Shown: positions 20,046 through 28,754, counted from the first letter of the stretch. The stretch is 64,000 bases of DNA from Bin5 sp965116395 (GCA_965116395.1 OZ220684.1:1674001-1738000), one strand, 5' to 3'. Program-made: numbers and translations. The notes: a model not told the origin generated them from the sequence alone.

Positions 20046-20963
20046 TTGAAAACAGTCAGAAATATCGTTGTGGTCCTGGCGCTCATACTGATCGGTGTGA
20101 TGATTGGTTTTGCGATGGGTGGGCAGGGGGAGCGCGGCGGGGATGGATTGACATCTGCGCCCGCGGCCACGGCCGCGGCGGGGCCGGCGAGCACACGCGC
20201 GGCTGCGCCTACGCCGACGGAGAGACCTGAGTCGGAAGAGACGAATGCCGGTGCGGCTTCAGCTACGCCGGCGGAGGTTACGGACTCGGAGAGCGCGCCG
20301 GCGGAGGGCGCATGGGGCGTGGTGGTGCGGGTGGCGGACGGCGATACGCTGACGGTACGGTTCGACGACGGGGAGGAGGAGACGATCCGGCTGCTGGACG
20401 TGGATACGCCGGAGACGGTACATCCGAGCCGGCCGGAGGAGTGTTTCGGCGCGCAGGCATCCGATTTCACGAAGACGTTGATGGGGCAGCGCGTGCGGAT
20501 CGAGGAGAAGGGGCGGGACAGGTACGGGCGCCTGCTGGCTTATGTGTGGACAAGCGCTGACGAGGGTGAACGGTTGTGGAATGTCCGCCTGCTGGAAGAG
20601 GGGCTGGCCGTCTACAACGATTATGGCAATCCGGGGAAGTACGCGGATATTTCGCGGGCGGCGGCCGAGCAGGCCTTGCTGGCCGGGGTGGGGCTGTGGT
20701 CTGCGTGTGAAATCGAGGCGAGGCCCACGCTCGTTCCTACGCAGATGGTTGGGGCCGGTTGCCCGCAAGGTTGCGTCAGCCAGCCGGATCCGTCATGCAG
20801 CATCAAGGGCAACGTGAACACGAGAAGCGAAACGAAGATCTATCATGTGGAGGGGGAGTCGTCCTCGTACGGGCGGGTGAATATGAAGGCGGGGGAGGGC
20901 GACCTCTGGTTCTGCACTACGGATGAGGCGGAGGCGAATGGTTTTCGTGCGCCGAGGGGGTAG
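20046..20963 (+). CDS. Secreted or membrane-anchored thermonuclease-family (SNase) protein
   Basis: A 305-residue protein started at TTG 20046 after AGAGAGAA. A hydrophobic N-terminal helix (residues 7-24) serves as signal or anchor, then a Thr/Ala/Pro-rich linker to about 88. The staphylococcal nuclease fold follows with exact spacing of its active site: DGDT (Asp100), RLLDVDTPE (Arg115, Asp120, Glu123) and DRYGR (Arg162). The last 60 residues carry five cysteines and end with a segment (GNVNTRSETKIYHVEG) that resembles the C-terminal tail of other exported bacterial nucleases. It should cleave extracellular DNA or RNA, probably for nutrient recovery. It stands alone, convergent with higA. 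Confidence 0.92.
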   Translation: MKTVRNIVVVLALILIGVMIGFAMGGQGERGGDGLTSAPAATAAAGPASTRAAAPTPTERPESEETNAGAASATPAEVTDSESAPAEGAWGVVVRVADGDTLTVRFDDGEEETIRLLDVDTPETVHPSRPEECFGAQASDFTKTLMGQRVRIEEKGRDRYGRLLAYVWTSADEGERLWNVRLLEEGLAVYNDYGNPGKYADISRAAAEQALLAGVGLWSACEIEARPTLVPTQMVGAGCPQGCVSQPDPSCSIKGNVNTRSETKIYHVEGESSSYGRVNMKAGEGDLWFCTTDEAEANGFRAPRG

Positions 20964-21024
20964 GCGGCGGTGTAATTTCACTCGATAGGAAAAACCTGGT
21001 CGGCCACACTTGGTCTATACGATC

Positions 21025-21052
21025 GTCTGGTTGACATGAATGTCAACCAGAC
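21025..21052. terminator. Perfect 12-bp hairpin between convergent genes
   Basis: GTCTGGTTGACA-TGAA-TGTCAACCAGAC, a perfect stem of 12 pairs with a four-base loop. It lies between the convergent thermonuclease and higA genes and overlaps the higA stop. There is no T-run on either side, so it may be a transcript-stabilising hairpin or factor-dependent bidirectional terminator. Confidence 0.5.
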
Positions 21053-21330
21053 TTGGTAACCAGTGATGGCTCCTGCTTGCTACAGTTTTCCCTAGCCAGT
21101 TTGCGAGAATCGCATTCGATTTGGAGTCCGTGCCAGAATTCATCCGACTGACCGAAGAAGGCGGCAAAACGACTCGACATGGCGGGCGTAATCGAACGCT
21201 TGCCTTGTACGATTTCGTTAATCACGCGCGGGGAGACACCAATGGTGCGAGCCATGGCCTTCTGCGAAATCCCCATTGGATTGAGGTATTCCTGCAAGAG
21301 AATCTCACCGGGTGTAATGGGTGTATTCAT
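21043..21330 (-). CDS. higA: HigA-type XRE-family antitoxin, apparently orphan
   Basis: A 95-residue helix-turn-helix protein. PGEILLQEYLNPMGISQKAM, followed by IGVSPRVINEIVQGKRSITP and the FFGQSDEFW segment, is the HigA/VapI pattern. HigA neutralises the ribosome-dependent mRNase HigB and represses the pair. The 270 bases upstream on the same strand, where higB normally sits, contain no HigB-like sequence: the only long frame there lacks the HRVRINDQWRI-type core. So the antitoxin appears alone. AGGCGAAAG precedes its ATG. Confidence 0.88.
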   Translation of the reverse strand: MNTPITPGEILLQEYLNPMGISQKAMARTIGVSPRVINEIVQGKRSITPAMSSRFAAFFGQSDEFWHGLQIECDSRKLARENCSKQEPSLVTKSG

Positions 21331-21656
21331 AGGACTTTCGCCTGGACTTCAAACGCAGGTGCACTTAGAGCGAGTTTCGGGAAGAGGGTCAGCTTCAGAC
21401 AGTATTTTGGTCAAAGACGCCAAAAACTGCAACTTGAAGGATGGTGCAGCTCCCAATCTGAGGATAGACACTGAACACGAGACATTATCCCAAAGCAGTA
21501 AACCGTCGGATCCCTTGCCGGCACTGCGCTGATCTCTTGGCAGCCAAAAACGCGACTTTCGCCGATTTGCAGCACCTGATATGATAGATAGATAGTGCCA
21601 AACCTGTCCGCTATTCTCGCGAGATGGCGGCGCGTTCGTTATGTAAGGAGAGTTTT

Positions 21657-22712
21657 GTGCCGATGCGTAAGAAATCAACATTTACGCGATCTGTTCACCA
21701 TACCAGCGTGAAGAGATCGATCTTTCGTGCGCTGGCGCTGTGTGCCGGCGCGCTGTTTCTGGCCGGCTGCGGTCTGTCGACGGGGCCGGACGTAACGCCG
21801 ACGCCGACGCGCCCGATGGCGGCGGTTGTCCCCACGTTTACGTCGACGCCGGAGGGCGCCGCGGCCGCGCAGGAGTCTGGCGGGGGCACTGCTCAGCAGG
21901 TCGCGCCGGCGGCTACACAGCCACCGGCTCCGCAGGCTACCGATCCGCCTGCGCCCACCGATACGCCCGTGCCAACGGTGGCCCGCTTTACGGTCAAGAC
22001 GGATCTGACCGCGATTAACGTCAACGTGCGCACGGGACCGAGCACTGCGTTCGGCATCATTGGCACCATCGCCAGGGGCGCGCAGTTCGATATCAGCGGC
22101 AGAAATGTGGAGAACACGTGGTATCAGTTCTGTTGTGTCGCCGGTCAGACGGGTTGGATTTTCTCTTCTCTGGTAAATGTGGAGAATGCAAATCTGATCA
22201 CGCTGGCTGCGAACATACCGGCCACGCCGGTTCCGCCAACTGCTACGCCGGTGCCCACACAGGCGCCCACGCCAGTGCCCGCTCCTGTCAATGTAGACCA
22301 CTGCGCCGGCATTGGCGGCGATGGCTGCAAATTCTGGCTGCGGGATACTGATCCTGCAGACAATGGCGGAGGGGAATTGAAGCTTCTCATCGGCTTTGTA
22401 CATGGGTGGCGCAACGATGAGGTCCAGGTGCACGGCGGTTACTTTGTTGAAGTGCTGAAGGACGGGGTCCAGGTACATGGGTTTGATCACAACACGCGCG
22501 GCGGGAGGAATATCATAGAGGGGCCCAAAGGCCGAGTATACAATTACGACAAGGGTGTTTCTGCCAGCCAGTTGCCGGGTGGAAACGTTGCTGGGTCGTA
22601 CACCATCTGGGTCAAAGACGGCAACGGTGAGCGAGACAGCCAGAACTATAGCTTCACGCTGCATGGAAACCAGGGTTTAGTTTGGCTGGTATTTGATCAG
22701 AGACCGAGATAG
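21657..22712 (+). CDS. SH3-domain lipoprotein with Pro/Thr-rich linkers
   Basis: About 351 residues from GTG 21657, chosen because AAGGAG lies six bases upstream; ATG 21663 is two codons later. A lipobox LFLAGC gives lipidated Cys38. A Pro/Thr/Ala-rich linker leads to a bacterial SH3 (type 3) domain: TAINVNVRTGPSTAFGIIGTI, then GWIFSSLVN. A second Pro-rich linker precedes a C-terminal domain of about 130 residues (DHCAGIGGDGCKFWLRD, two cysteines, beta-rich) that I cannot name. SH3 domains of this type commonly bind cell-wall material. The GPH transporter follows 12 bases downstream, likely co-transcribed. Confidence 0.85.
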   Translation: MPMRKKSTFTRSVHHTSVKRSIFRALALCAGALFLAGCGLSTGPDVTPTPTRPMAAVVPTFTSTPEGAAAAQESGGGTAQQVAPAATQPPAPQATDPPAPTDTPVPTVARFTVKTDLTAINVNVRTGPSTAFGIIGTIARGAQFDISGRNVENTWYQFCCVAGQTGWIFSSLVNVENANLITLAANIPATPVPPTATPVPTQAPTPVPAPVNVDHCAGIGGDGCKFWLRDTDPADNGGGELKLLIGFVHGWRNDEVQVHGGYFVEVLKDGVQVHGFDHNTRGGRNIIEGPKGRVYNYDKGVSASQLPGGNVAGSYTIWVKDGNGERDSQNYSFTLHGNQGLVWLVFDQRPR

Positions 22713-22724
22713 GGAGGCGGGGCG

Positions 22725-24143
22725 ATTACGACAGGCGTTGCACGGCAGCGGCTGCCCACGCTGACCAAGGCAATTTATGGGCTGGGTGATTGGGGCGCGG
22801 CGTCGGCTTCGACGGCGCGTACCCTGTTCTGGCTCTACTTCACGGTCAGCGTCGTGGGTGTGGATGTGGGCCTGGCCGGTGTTGCCTTCATCATCGGCCG
22901 CTTCTGGGACGGCGTCAACGACCCGCTGATCGGCATCCTCAGCGACCGCTTTCGCAGCCGTTGGGGGCGGCGGCGGCCGTTCATGCTGCTGGGCGCGCTG
23001 CCCTTCGGCGTGGGCTTTTTCCTCATGTTCAGCCCGCCCCCGTTCGAGGGGAATGTGGCTGCCGCCCTCTATTACGCGTTCATCTTCATCCTCTATGACA
23101 CGGCGTTTACGATCGTAAATGCGCCCTACGCAGCCCTGACCGCGGAACTGACCGAAGATTATGACGAACGGGCCAGCCTAGCCGGTTGGCGCATGGGTAA
23201 CTCGATCTTTGTTGCCCTGCTGACGGCCGGGCTGTTCAAGCTGCTGGCGGAGGGACTATTCGCGGGCTGGTTCGATGGGCCGGATGCGCTGCGCAACGGC
23301 TACGCGGTGGCGGGCGCGCTGTGGGGGCTGATCATCGCGGGGTCGCCGCTGCTGGTGGTGGCCTTCATACGGGAGCCGGAAAGGGAACTGCCGAAGGAGG
23401 AGGGCAGGCTTAACTTCATTCAGATCACCAAAGAGGTGTTTGCCAACCGGCCGTTCCGCATCGGGGCCGCGATTTACGTGCTGGCGTTCAGCGCGGTCGA
23501 CATCATCACCTCCGTGTTCGTGTGGTTCCTCATCTACTACATGCAGCTGAAGCCGCCGTTTGACAGCCTGGTGCTGGCGGCTGTGCTGGGCGTCGCGTTC
23601 CTTTCGATGCCGTTGACGGTGCGGCTGATGCAGCGGTACGGCAAGAGCAAAACGTATATTCGCATGATGGTCTTCTGGGCGGCGGTGATGGCGGTCATCA
23701 GCCTGCTGCCACCGGGGAATGCGCCGCTGGTGCTGATCGCGGCGGCTGTTGCCGGAATCGGGTATGGCGCGGCCAACGCCACCCCCTGGGCGATCGTGGC
23801 CGACATCATCGAAGAGGACGAGTGGCACAGCGGTAAACGCCGCGAGGGCGTTTACTCGGCTTATCTGGTCACGTTCCGCAAAATCGCCACGGCGTTCGCG
23901 GTCGGGTTCGTCGTGCCGCAGGTCCTGAGCGCTACCGGCTTCATTGAAGGCGCGGCGGCAACGCAGCCGGAGGCGGCTGTGCTGGCTTTGCGCATCTTTA
24001 TGGGCGCGGTGCCGGCCGTTTTGCTGGTTCTGTCGATGTTCGCGGCGGCGCGCTATCCTCTGGACCGGGCGGCGCATGATGAATTGCGGCGCAAGCTGGC
24101 CCTGCGGCGGGCGGAGGAAGGAACTGCGGGGGCCGGTGGTTAG
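22725..24143 (+). CDS. GPH/MFS-type sugar:cation symporter, apparent ATT start
   Basis: A glycoside-pentoside-hexuronide symporter of the major facilitator superfamily, 472 residues if read from ATT 22725. Conserved N-terminal sequence (LTKAIYGLGDWGAASASTARTL) lies upstream of the first GTG at 22854, so the protein must start earlier; the frame has a stop at 22710 and no ATG, GTG or TTG before this block. GGGAGG at 22712-22717 sits seven bases before the ATT, a start codon known from infC. The signature GRFWDGVNDPLIGILSDR and WGRRRPFMLLG follow, then about twelve membrane helices. It imports sugars or similar solutes with a cation; substrate unknown. Confidence 0.85.
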   Translation: MTTGVARQRLPTLTKAIYGLGDWGAASASTARTLFWLYFTVSVVGVDVGLAGVAFIIGRFWDGVNDPLIGILSDRFRSRWGRRRPFMLLGALPFGVGFFLMFSPPPFEGNVAAALYYAFIFILYDTAFTIVNAPYAALTAELTEDYDERASLAGWRMGNSIFVALLTAGLFKLLAEGLFAGWFDGPDALRNGYAVAGALWGLIIAGSPLLVVAFIREPERELPKEEGRLNFIQITKEVFANRPFRIGAAIYVLAFSAVDIITSVFVWFLIYYMQLKPPFDSLVLAAVLGVAFLSMPLTVRLMQRYGKSKTYIRMMVFWAAVMAVISLLPPGNAPLVLIAAAVAGIGYGAANATPWAIVADIIEEDEWHSGKRREGVYSAYLVTFRKIATAFAVGFVVPQVLSATGFIEGAAATQPEAAVLALRIFMGAVPAVLLVLSMFAAARYPLDRAAHDELRRKLALRRAEEGTAGAGG

Positions 24144-24756
24144 TGGTTAGTGGTTAGTGGGCCCTTAGGCCTTCCCCTATGCGGGGGGCTTCCCCGGCAA
24201 CGCCTCCCAGCAGTTACTCCCCGCGCCGAGTGTAGGGTCGATACAGCCATGATTTCCCGCGGCCCATCGCGCTGCCCCCAAATCAGCGGCCGCCACGGTA
24301 GGGGCAGGCCTTGTGCCTGCCCACGTACCCCCGCGCGCGTCGACTTCACCGTCACCCCAAACGCCGCGGTAGGTGCCTGCCTTGTGCCTCTCCCAAAGCA
24401 GGTAAACAATTTCAGCCACCGCTGGCATGAATTTCCCGCCCGATTATCCCCACCCCAAATGTGGACTGCATCCCTCCGCCCTGGCAGTCAGGGCAATCGC
24501 ATCTAAACTCGGATGCCCAAATAGGCCACGAAGGGCACCCACAAGGGGTGCCCCTACCAATTGTCTTCATTTTTCGGCCAAGAGACCGGCCTCCAGTCGC
24601 CAAAGACCTTTAGAATTTGCGACTGCGCACTATGATTTGCACAGTTCCCGGCGTTTTGCCTTGAGAAGGGCGCCCACAAGGGGCGCCCCTACCCGATTCA
24701 GGCAGGCTCACGAGGTTTTGACCCAATTGGATGCAATTGCCCTGGTCCTGGCAGTA
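24144..24756. repeat. Repeat-filled intergenic region
   Basis: No gene. It begins with AGTGGTTAGTGGTT heptamers (24136-24160), contains a TAGGGGCAGGCCTTGTGCCT element near 24300, and two copies of the GGGCRCCCACAAGGGG repeat: 24531-24557 (preceded by GGGCAATCGCATCTAAACTCG, shared with the copies near 57760 and 58660) and 24666-24694, a near-perfect palindrome. Confidence 0.65.
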
Positions 24757-24794
24757 TTGATGCATTGATGAAGAAATGTTATGCTAATGCATCA
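24757..24794 (+). promoter_or_regulatory. Promoter and inverted repeat for vapBC-type operon
   Basis: TTGATG (24757-24762), 17 bases, TATGCT (24780-24785). A 9-base inverted repeat TGATGCATT / AATGCATCA (24758-24766 and 24786-24794) brackets the promoter and touches the ATG at 24794. This suits autoregulation by the RHH antitoxin. The predicted start of transcription is 1-3 bases before the ATG, so the message would be leaderless. Confidence 0.5.
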
Positions 24795-25051
24795 TGAGAA
24801 CCACTATCTCCCTTGACGACCAGCTTGCAAAGCAGGTGCGTCGCGCAGCCGAAGCCCGCGGCATCAGCGTCAGTGCCTTTATCGCCAAAACGTTGAATGA
24901 CGCTCTGAAGCGTCGCGAACCGTCGGAGTCGCCTCCCTTCCGGCTGGTGACCGTGCGGGGCGCACACCCCCGCCCGGGAATCGATCTCGACCGACCGAGG
25001 GCGCTTGACGCACAAGATGACGAAGCCCGGTTCGGGCACAGGAGTCGGTGA
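24794..25051 (+). CDS. Ribbon-helix-helix antitoxin (VapB-like)
   Basis: An 85-residue protein with an N-terminal ribbon-helix-helix DNA-binding domain (MRTTISLDDQLAKQVRRAAEA, then GISVSAFIAKTLNDALKRR) and a short disordered tail rich in Arg, Pro and Asp that would wrap the toxin. It precedes a PIN-domain gene by six bases, the standard antitoxin-toxin order. An inverted repeat overlaps its promoter. No ribosome site is visible before the ATG, in line with a leaderless message. Confidence 0.88.
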   Translation: MRTTISLDDQLAKQVRRAAEARGISVSAFIAKTLNDALKRREPSESPPFRLVTVRGAHPRPGIDLDRPRALDAQDDEARFGHRSR

Positions 25052-25057
25052 CTCGGG

Positions 25058-25501
25058 ATGCTGCTTCCCGACGTAAATGTTCTGATATATGCCCACATTG
25101 AGGACTCCGTTCCCGAACACCCCGAGTATGCAACGTGGGTCACTCGTCTGGCGACAGGACCGGAACCCTTCGCCCTCTCCGTCCACGTTCTGGCCGGCTT
25201 CGTCCGCATCGTAACTAATCCGCGAGTCTTCGACCCCCCATCCACTCTCGACCAGTCCTTTGCATTCATCTCCTCGCTCGTGGAACGCCCGACCGCGCGC
25301 ATCGTCGGTCCAGGCCCCGATCACCTGGACATATTCGAACGGTTGTGCCGTGAGTCCGGAGCTACCGGGAAGCTGGTCGCTGACGCCCAGCACGCGGCGA
25401 TTGCAGTCGAAAACGGCTGCACCATGGTTTCGACCGACTCCGATTTCGGCCGATTCCCAGGACTGCGATGGCAGCATCCACTGCGTCCAGACGGGCTGTA
25501 G
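25058..25501 (+). CDS. PIN-domain toxin (VapC-like)
   Basis: A 147-residue PIN-fold ribonuclease of the VapC type. Asp5 (LLPDVNVLIYAH), the central DAQHAAIAVE with Asp, and the C-terminal TDSDFGRFPGL acidic cluster are present. The position of the usual conserved Glu (S-E-x-V-L in close relatives) reads S-V-H-V-L here (residues 41-45), so one acidic ligand may be replaced, which could weaken activity; this alignment is from memory. VapC toxins cut initiator tRNA or rRNA. It follows the antitoxin in one operon. Confidence 0.88.
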   Translation: MLLPDVNVLIYAHIEDSVPEHPEYATWVTRLATGPEPFALSVHVLAGFVRIVTNPRVFDPPSTLDQSFAFISSLVERPTARIVGPGPDHLDIFERLCRESGATGKLVADAQHAAIAVENGCTMVSTDSDFGRFPGLRWQHPLRPDGL

Positions 25502-26110
25502 TGTCGCTCCATCTCAACATTTTGTCGTCCTCCCTGCAGGAACAACCCCTCGATACAGTCAGCTTCAGTCCAGGCGCGCCTCAATTTGAGTTTTGGTCAG
25601 CATGGACGGCCACGGTCTTGTCCTGGACTAAGCTTGCCCCTAAGAAAACTGGGCCGCGAGGTCAGGTTTCTGATGGAGTGAATCGCCCAGCCCGTGGCGG
25701 AGCAGCTACGGATCAGATGTCTTTGTGCGCCCGTTTGGCGCCATTTGTCGCTTGGTAGAGTGCAACCACGCATGCAGTAGCCAAATCGGACAAGCAGATC
25801 GCGCCCATCGAGCATGACAGGACCTGCGAACATGCTATAGCTGGGTTGCCGACAGACTACATCGGGCTGTTCAAGCAGTTAGGCAACAGACCGGCGCTGG
25901 CCCCGGTCGACTCACATGTTTTTCTACTTCCTTGAACACGTCATCAACGACTATATATACCCATAGACAACTGCACATACCTTCTGCATTTACATCAACC
26001 GTCTGTTGGGCGAATATGACTACCTTCAAATCAGAAAACTGGCCTTTCCCAACTAGCATAAGGCCCTAGTGGTCAGTGGTTAGCTGGCCGCTGTAACTTG
26101 GCAACAGGGT
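25502..26110. other. Long spacer with possible gene remnant
   Basis: No intact gene. On the + strand a 59-codon open stretch (25759-25937) reads like degraded coding sequence, including GLPTDYIGLFKQLGNRPALA, but has no start and I cannot name it. AGTGGTCAGTGGTTAG heptamers lie near 26068. Confidence 0.4.
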
Positions 26111-27427
26111 TTACGCTTCCAGGCGTTCGATGTGGGCGCCGAGCGCGCGTAGCTTTTGATCCACACTCTGGTATCCCCGATCGATCTGTTCGATATTGCC
26201 TATGATTGTGCGTCCCTCGGCGCTGAGCGCGGCGAGGACGAGCGCCATGCCGGCGCGGATGTCGGGGCTGCTGACCTGCTGGCCGACGAGCCGGGAGGGG
26301 CCGACGACGACAATGCGGTGGGGGTCGCAGACGATGATCTGCGCGCCCATGGCGACCAGTTTGTCGACGAAGTAGAGGCGGCTTTCGAACATCTTCTCGT
26401 GGATGAGGACGGTGCCCTGGGCCTGGCTGGCGACGACAACGGCCATGCTCATCACGTCGGGTGGGAAGGCGGGCCAGGGCGCGTCGTCGATTTTGGGAAT
26501 GGCGCCGCCGAAGTCGGGCCGAACGCGGAGGGTCTGTTCGCCGGGGAGGACGAGCGTGTAGCCGGTGCGCGCGGCCTGGGGGTCCTCCTGCAGGTCCATA
26601 CGCACGCCAAGCCGCTGGCAGAAGACCATTTCAAGCATACGCAGGTGATCGGGGGCCACGTTGGCAATCCGCAGCTCGCCGCGGGTGATGGCGCCCAGAC
26701 CGATGAAGCTGCCGACCTCCATGTAGTCCGGGCCGACGGTGGCGCTGGCGCCGGTGAGCCGCTCCTGGCCGTGGACGTGCAGCGTGTTGCTGCCGATTCC
26801 TTCGATGGGGCAGCCCATGGCGACCAGCAGGCGGCACAGTTCCTGGACGTGCGGTTCGCTGGCGGTGTTGCGCAGGATGGTGGTGCCCTGGGCCAGGGAG
26901 GCGGCCATGACCGCGTTCTGGGTGGCGGTCACAGATGCCTCGTCGAGCAGGATATCGGCGGCTTGCAGTCTGCCGGGGGCTTTCAACTCGAAGCGGCCGC
27001 TGTTGGGGTGGACGACGGCGGCGCCCAGCTGGCCGAAGACTAAGAGGTGGGTGTCGATACGGCGGCGGCCGATATCATCGCCGCCGGCTGCGCCTCCGAC
27101 CTGGAATGCGGCGCGCCGGGCCAGGAGCGGCCCCATCAGGTTCAGCCCGCCGCGGATGCGGCTGAACAGACGGGCGTCAGGCGCGTGGCTGTGCAGCTTG
27201 TCGGCGCGCAGCGTCAGCCGGCTGCCCTCTTTGCGCACGTATACGCCCAGCCCCTCGAGAATTGCCAGCATCGCGTCAACGTCATCGATTTGCGGGACAT
27301 TCTCCAGGGTGACAGTCTCATCGGTGAGCAGGGATGCGGCGATGAGGGGAAAGGCGGCGTTCTTGTTGCCGCTGACGCTGACGGTCCCCTCGATGGGGTG
27401 GCCGCCCTCGATGGCAAATGAGGCCAT
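26111..27427 (-). CDS. murA: UDP-N-acetylglucosamine 1-carboxyvinyltransferase with Asp at the fosfomycin-target position
   Basis: A 438-residue EPSP-synthase-fold enzyme that transfers enolpyruvate to UDP-GlcNAc, the first step of peptidoglycan synthesis. SGNKNAAFPL (Lys22), RIRGGLNLMGPLLAR and the C-terminal DIRAGMALVLAALSAEG followed by QIDRGYQ are MurA signatures. In the catalytic loop the usual GGCAIGARPVD reads GGDDIGRRRID: the cysteine that fosfomycin alkylates (Cys115 in E. coli) is Asp117. The Cys-to-Asp form is known from mycobacteria and chlamydiae, stays active and resists fosfomycin. Two extra residues (AA) precede the loop. A 14-base palindrome lies 22 bases upstream of the start. 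Confidence 0.95.
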   Translation of the reverse strand: MASFAIEGGHPIEGTVSVSGNKNAAFPLIAASLLTDETVTLENVPQIDDVDAMLAILEGLGVYVRKEGSRLTLRADKLHSHAPDARLFSRIRGGLNLMGPLLARRAAFQVGGAAGGDDIGRRRIDTHLLVFGQLGAAVVHPNSGRFELKAPGRLQAADILLDEASVTATQNAVMAASLAQGTTILRNTASEPHVQELCRLLVAMGCPIEGIGSNTLHVHGQERLTGASATVGPDYMEVGSFIGLGAITRGELRIANVAPDHLRMLEMVFCQRLGVRMDLQEDPQAARTGYTLVLPGEQTLRVRPDFGGAIPKIDDAPWPAFPPDVMSMAVVVASQAQGTVLIHEKMFESRLYFVDKLVAMGAQIIVCDPHRIVVVGPSRLVGQQVSSPDIRAGMALVLAALSAEGRTIIGNIEQIDRGYQSVDQKLRALGAHIERLEA

Positions 27428-27788
27428 GCTTACTCCTTGGGTCGTTGAACAGTTCGAACTGTGATTCAGCTGATCCAGGCGGGGGAGGGGGCAACCCCAC
27501 GATTACGGTTCGCGAACACGAGGAAAAAACAGCCGTGTCTGCCGCCATTGGCAGGGTCGAAACCCCAGTCAATCGAATCACAAGTCAATCCATTGTAGAC
27601 CGGTCTACCATTCCCGTCTAATCCGTTTACGGGGCGGTTTGGGGTGTGAAGTGGTGGGGTCAGAGGGCCGCTGTCGTTCGTGGATTTCAGGCATATGTGG
27701 TAAAATAAGGAAGGTAGATTTTGCCGCAAAAGCGCCATTTCAAGGCTGTATTTGAGATGGGTTTGCCAGCCAAAATCGGGACGTTTCC
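27428..27788. promoter_or_regulatory. Divergent intergenic region with perfect palindrome
   Basis: Separates murA (-) from a membrane protein gene (+). ACAGTTCGAACTGT at 27449-27462 is a perfect 14-base palindrome close to the murA start, an operator candidate. Nothing else is recognisable. Confidence 0.4.
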
Positions 27789-28754
27789 GTGGGAATCATT
27801 GACAGTATTTCAACCGGCTACCGCTTTGTCAGCCAGCGGCCAGGCCTGCTGCTGTTGCCGCTGCTGCTGGATGCGCTGTTGTGGGTGCTGCCTCGCTGGA
27901 GCATCAGCCCGCTGCTGGCGAGATTAGCCGATTTCTACACGGGGTTGGCCGAGGATCCGCAGCTGGCGGCGGGGAGTCCGTTTGACCTGTCGCAGATGAG
28001 CGAGTTGCTGGACGCGGTCGGGCAGACGAGCAATCTGGCCCAGTTTCTGGTCAACAGCCTCCTGTACCATGTGCCGAGCCTGCTGGCGACGCTACCCGGG
28101 ATAAAGGGAGGCCATCCCAGCGTCGAGGTCGATTCGATCGGCATTGCGGGCCTACTGTCCTTGCTCTTTGGTCTGGCAGGTCTGCTGATTGGTGCGACGT
28201 ATATGAATCTGCTGGCCCAGAATCTGCCGATCGGCGAGGGCCAGAAGGCGCTCTCGGTCAACATTCTGGCGGCCCGCATCGTCCGCCACTGGCTGCGCAC
28301 ACTCGGTTTCCTGGTTTTCGTAACGCTCGGGCTGATGATGATCTACATTCCCGGGGTGATAGGGGTCACTGTACTGGCGCTGATCAGCCCGGTATTGGGT
28401 TCCGGGGCGTTGTTCCTGTTCGTCGGCCTGGTTTTGGTGGTTCTACTCTATCTGTATTTTGTGACAACTGCACTGGTGCTGGACGATTTGGCGATTGGGC
28501 ACGCGGTGCGCCGCAGCATCCATCTGGTGCGGAAGAACTTCTGGATCACGGTCGGGTTTGTACTGCTGACTACGTTGATTTCGACAGGCATGGGGCTGCT
28601 ATTTCGCCAGGTCACACAGTGGCATACGCTGGGCGTGGCATTAGCCACGTTGGGGAACACGTTCATCGGCACGGGGTTGGCGATGTCATTGCTTGTATTT
28701 TACCGAACGCGCATTCTGGCGATGCAACAACAAGAAACGGAAGGTCTTGCCTGA
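27789..28754 (+). CDS. Multi-pass membrane protein of unknown function
   Basis: A 321-residue hydrophobic protein from GTG 27789. Six or so membrane segments can be seen: about 18-35, 118-140, 170-190, 195-240 (two), 255-275 and 290-310, with an external or cytoplasmic loop at 40-100. The C-terminal part (DDLAIGHAVRRSIHLVRKNFW) resembles the repeated amphipathic helix and membrane hairpin of the YciC/DUF7544-like or glycerophosphoryl-phosphodiesterase membrane domain families, but I do not recognise it with confidence. gyrB follows 175 bases downstream. Confidence 0.7.
   Translation: MGIIDSISTGYRFVSQRPGLLLLPLLLDALLWVLPRWSISPLLARLADFYTGLAEDPQLAAGSPFDLSQMSELLDAVGQTSNLAQFLVNSLLYHVPSLLATLPGIKGGHPSVEVDSIGIAGLLSLLFGLAGLLIGATYMNLLAQNLPIGEGQKALSVNILAARIVRHWLRTLGFLVFVTLGLMMIYIPGVIGVTVLALISPVLGSGALFLFVGLVLVVLLYLYFVTTALVLDDLAIGHAVRRSIHLVRKNFWITVGFVLLTTLISTGMGLLFRQVTQWHTLGVALATLGNTFIGTGLAMSLLVFYRTRILAMQQQETEGLA

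Noticed and set aside
21349..21681. Possible HigB toxin upstream of higA
   Set aside because: The 110-codon frame has none of the RelE/HigB core motifs and no ribosome site; left unannotated.
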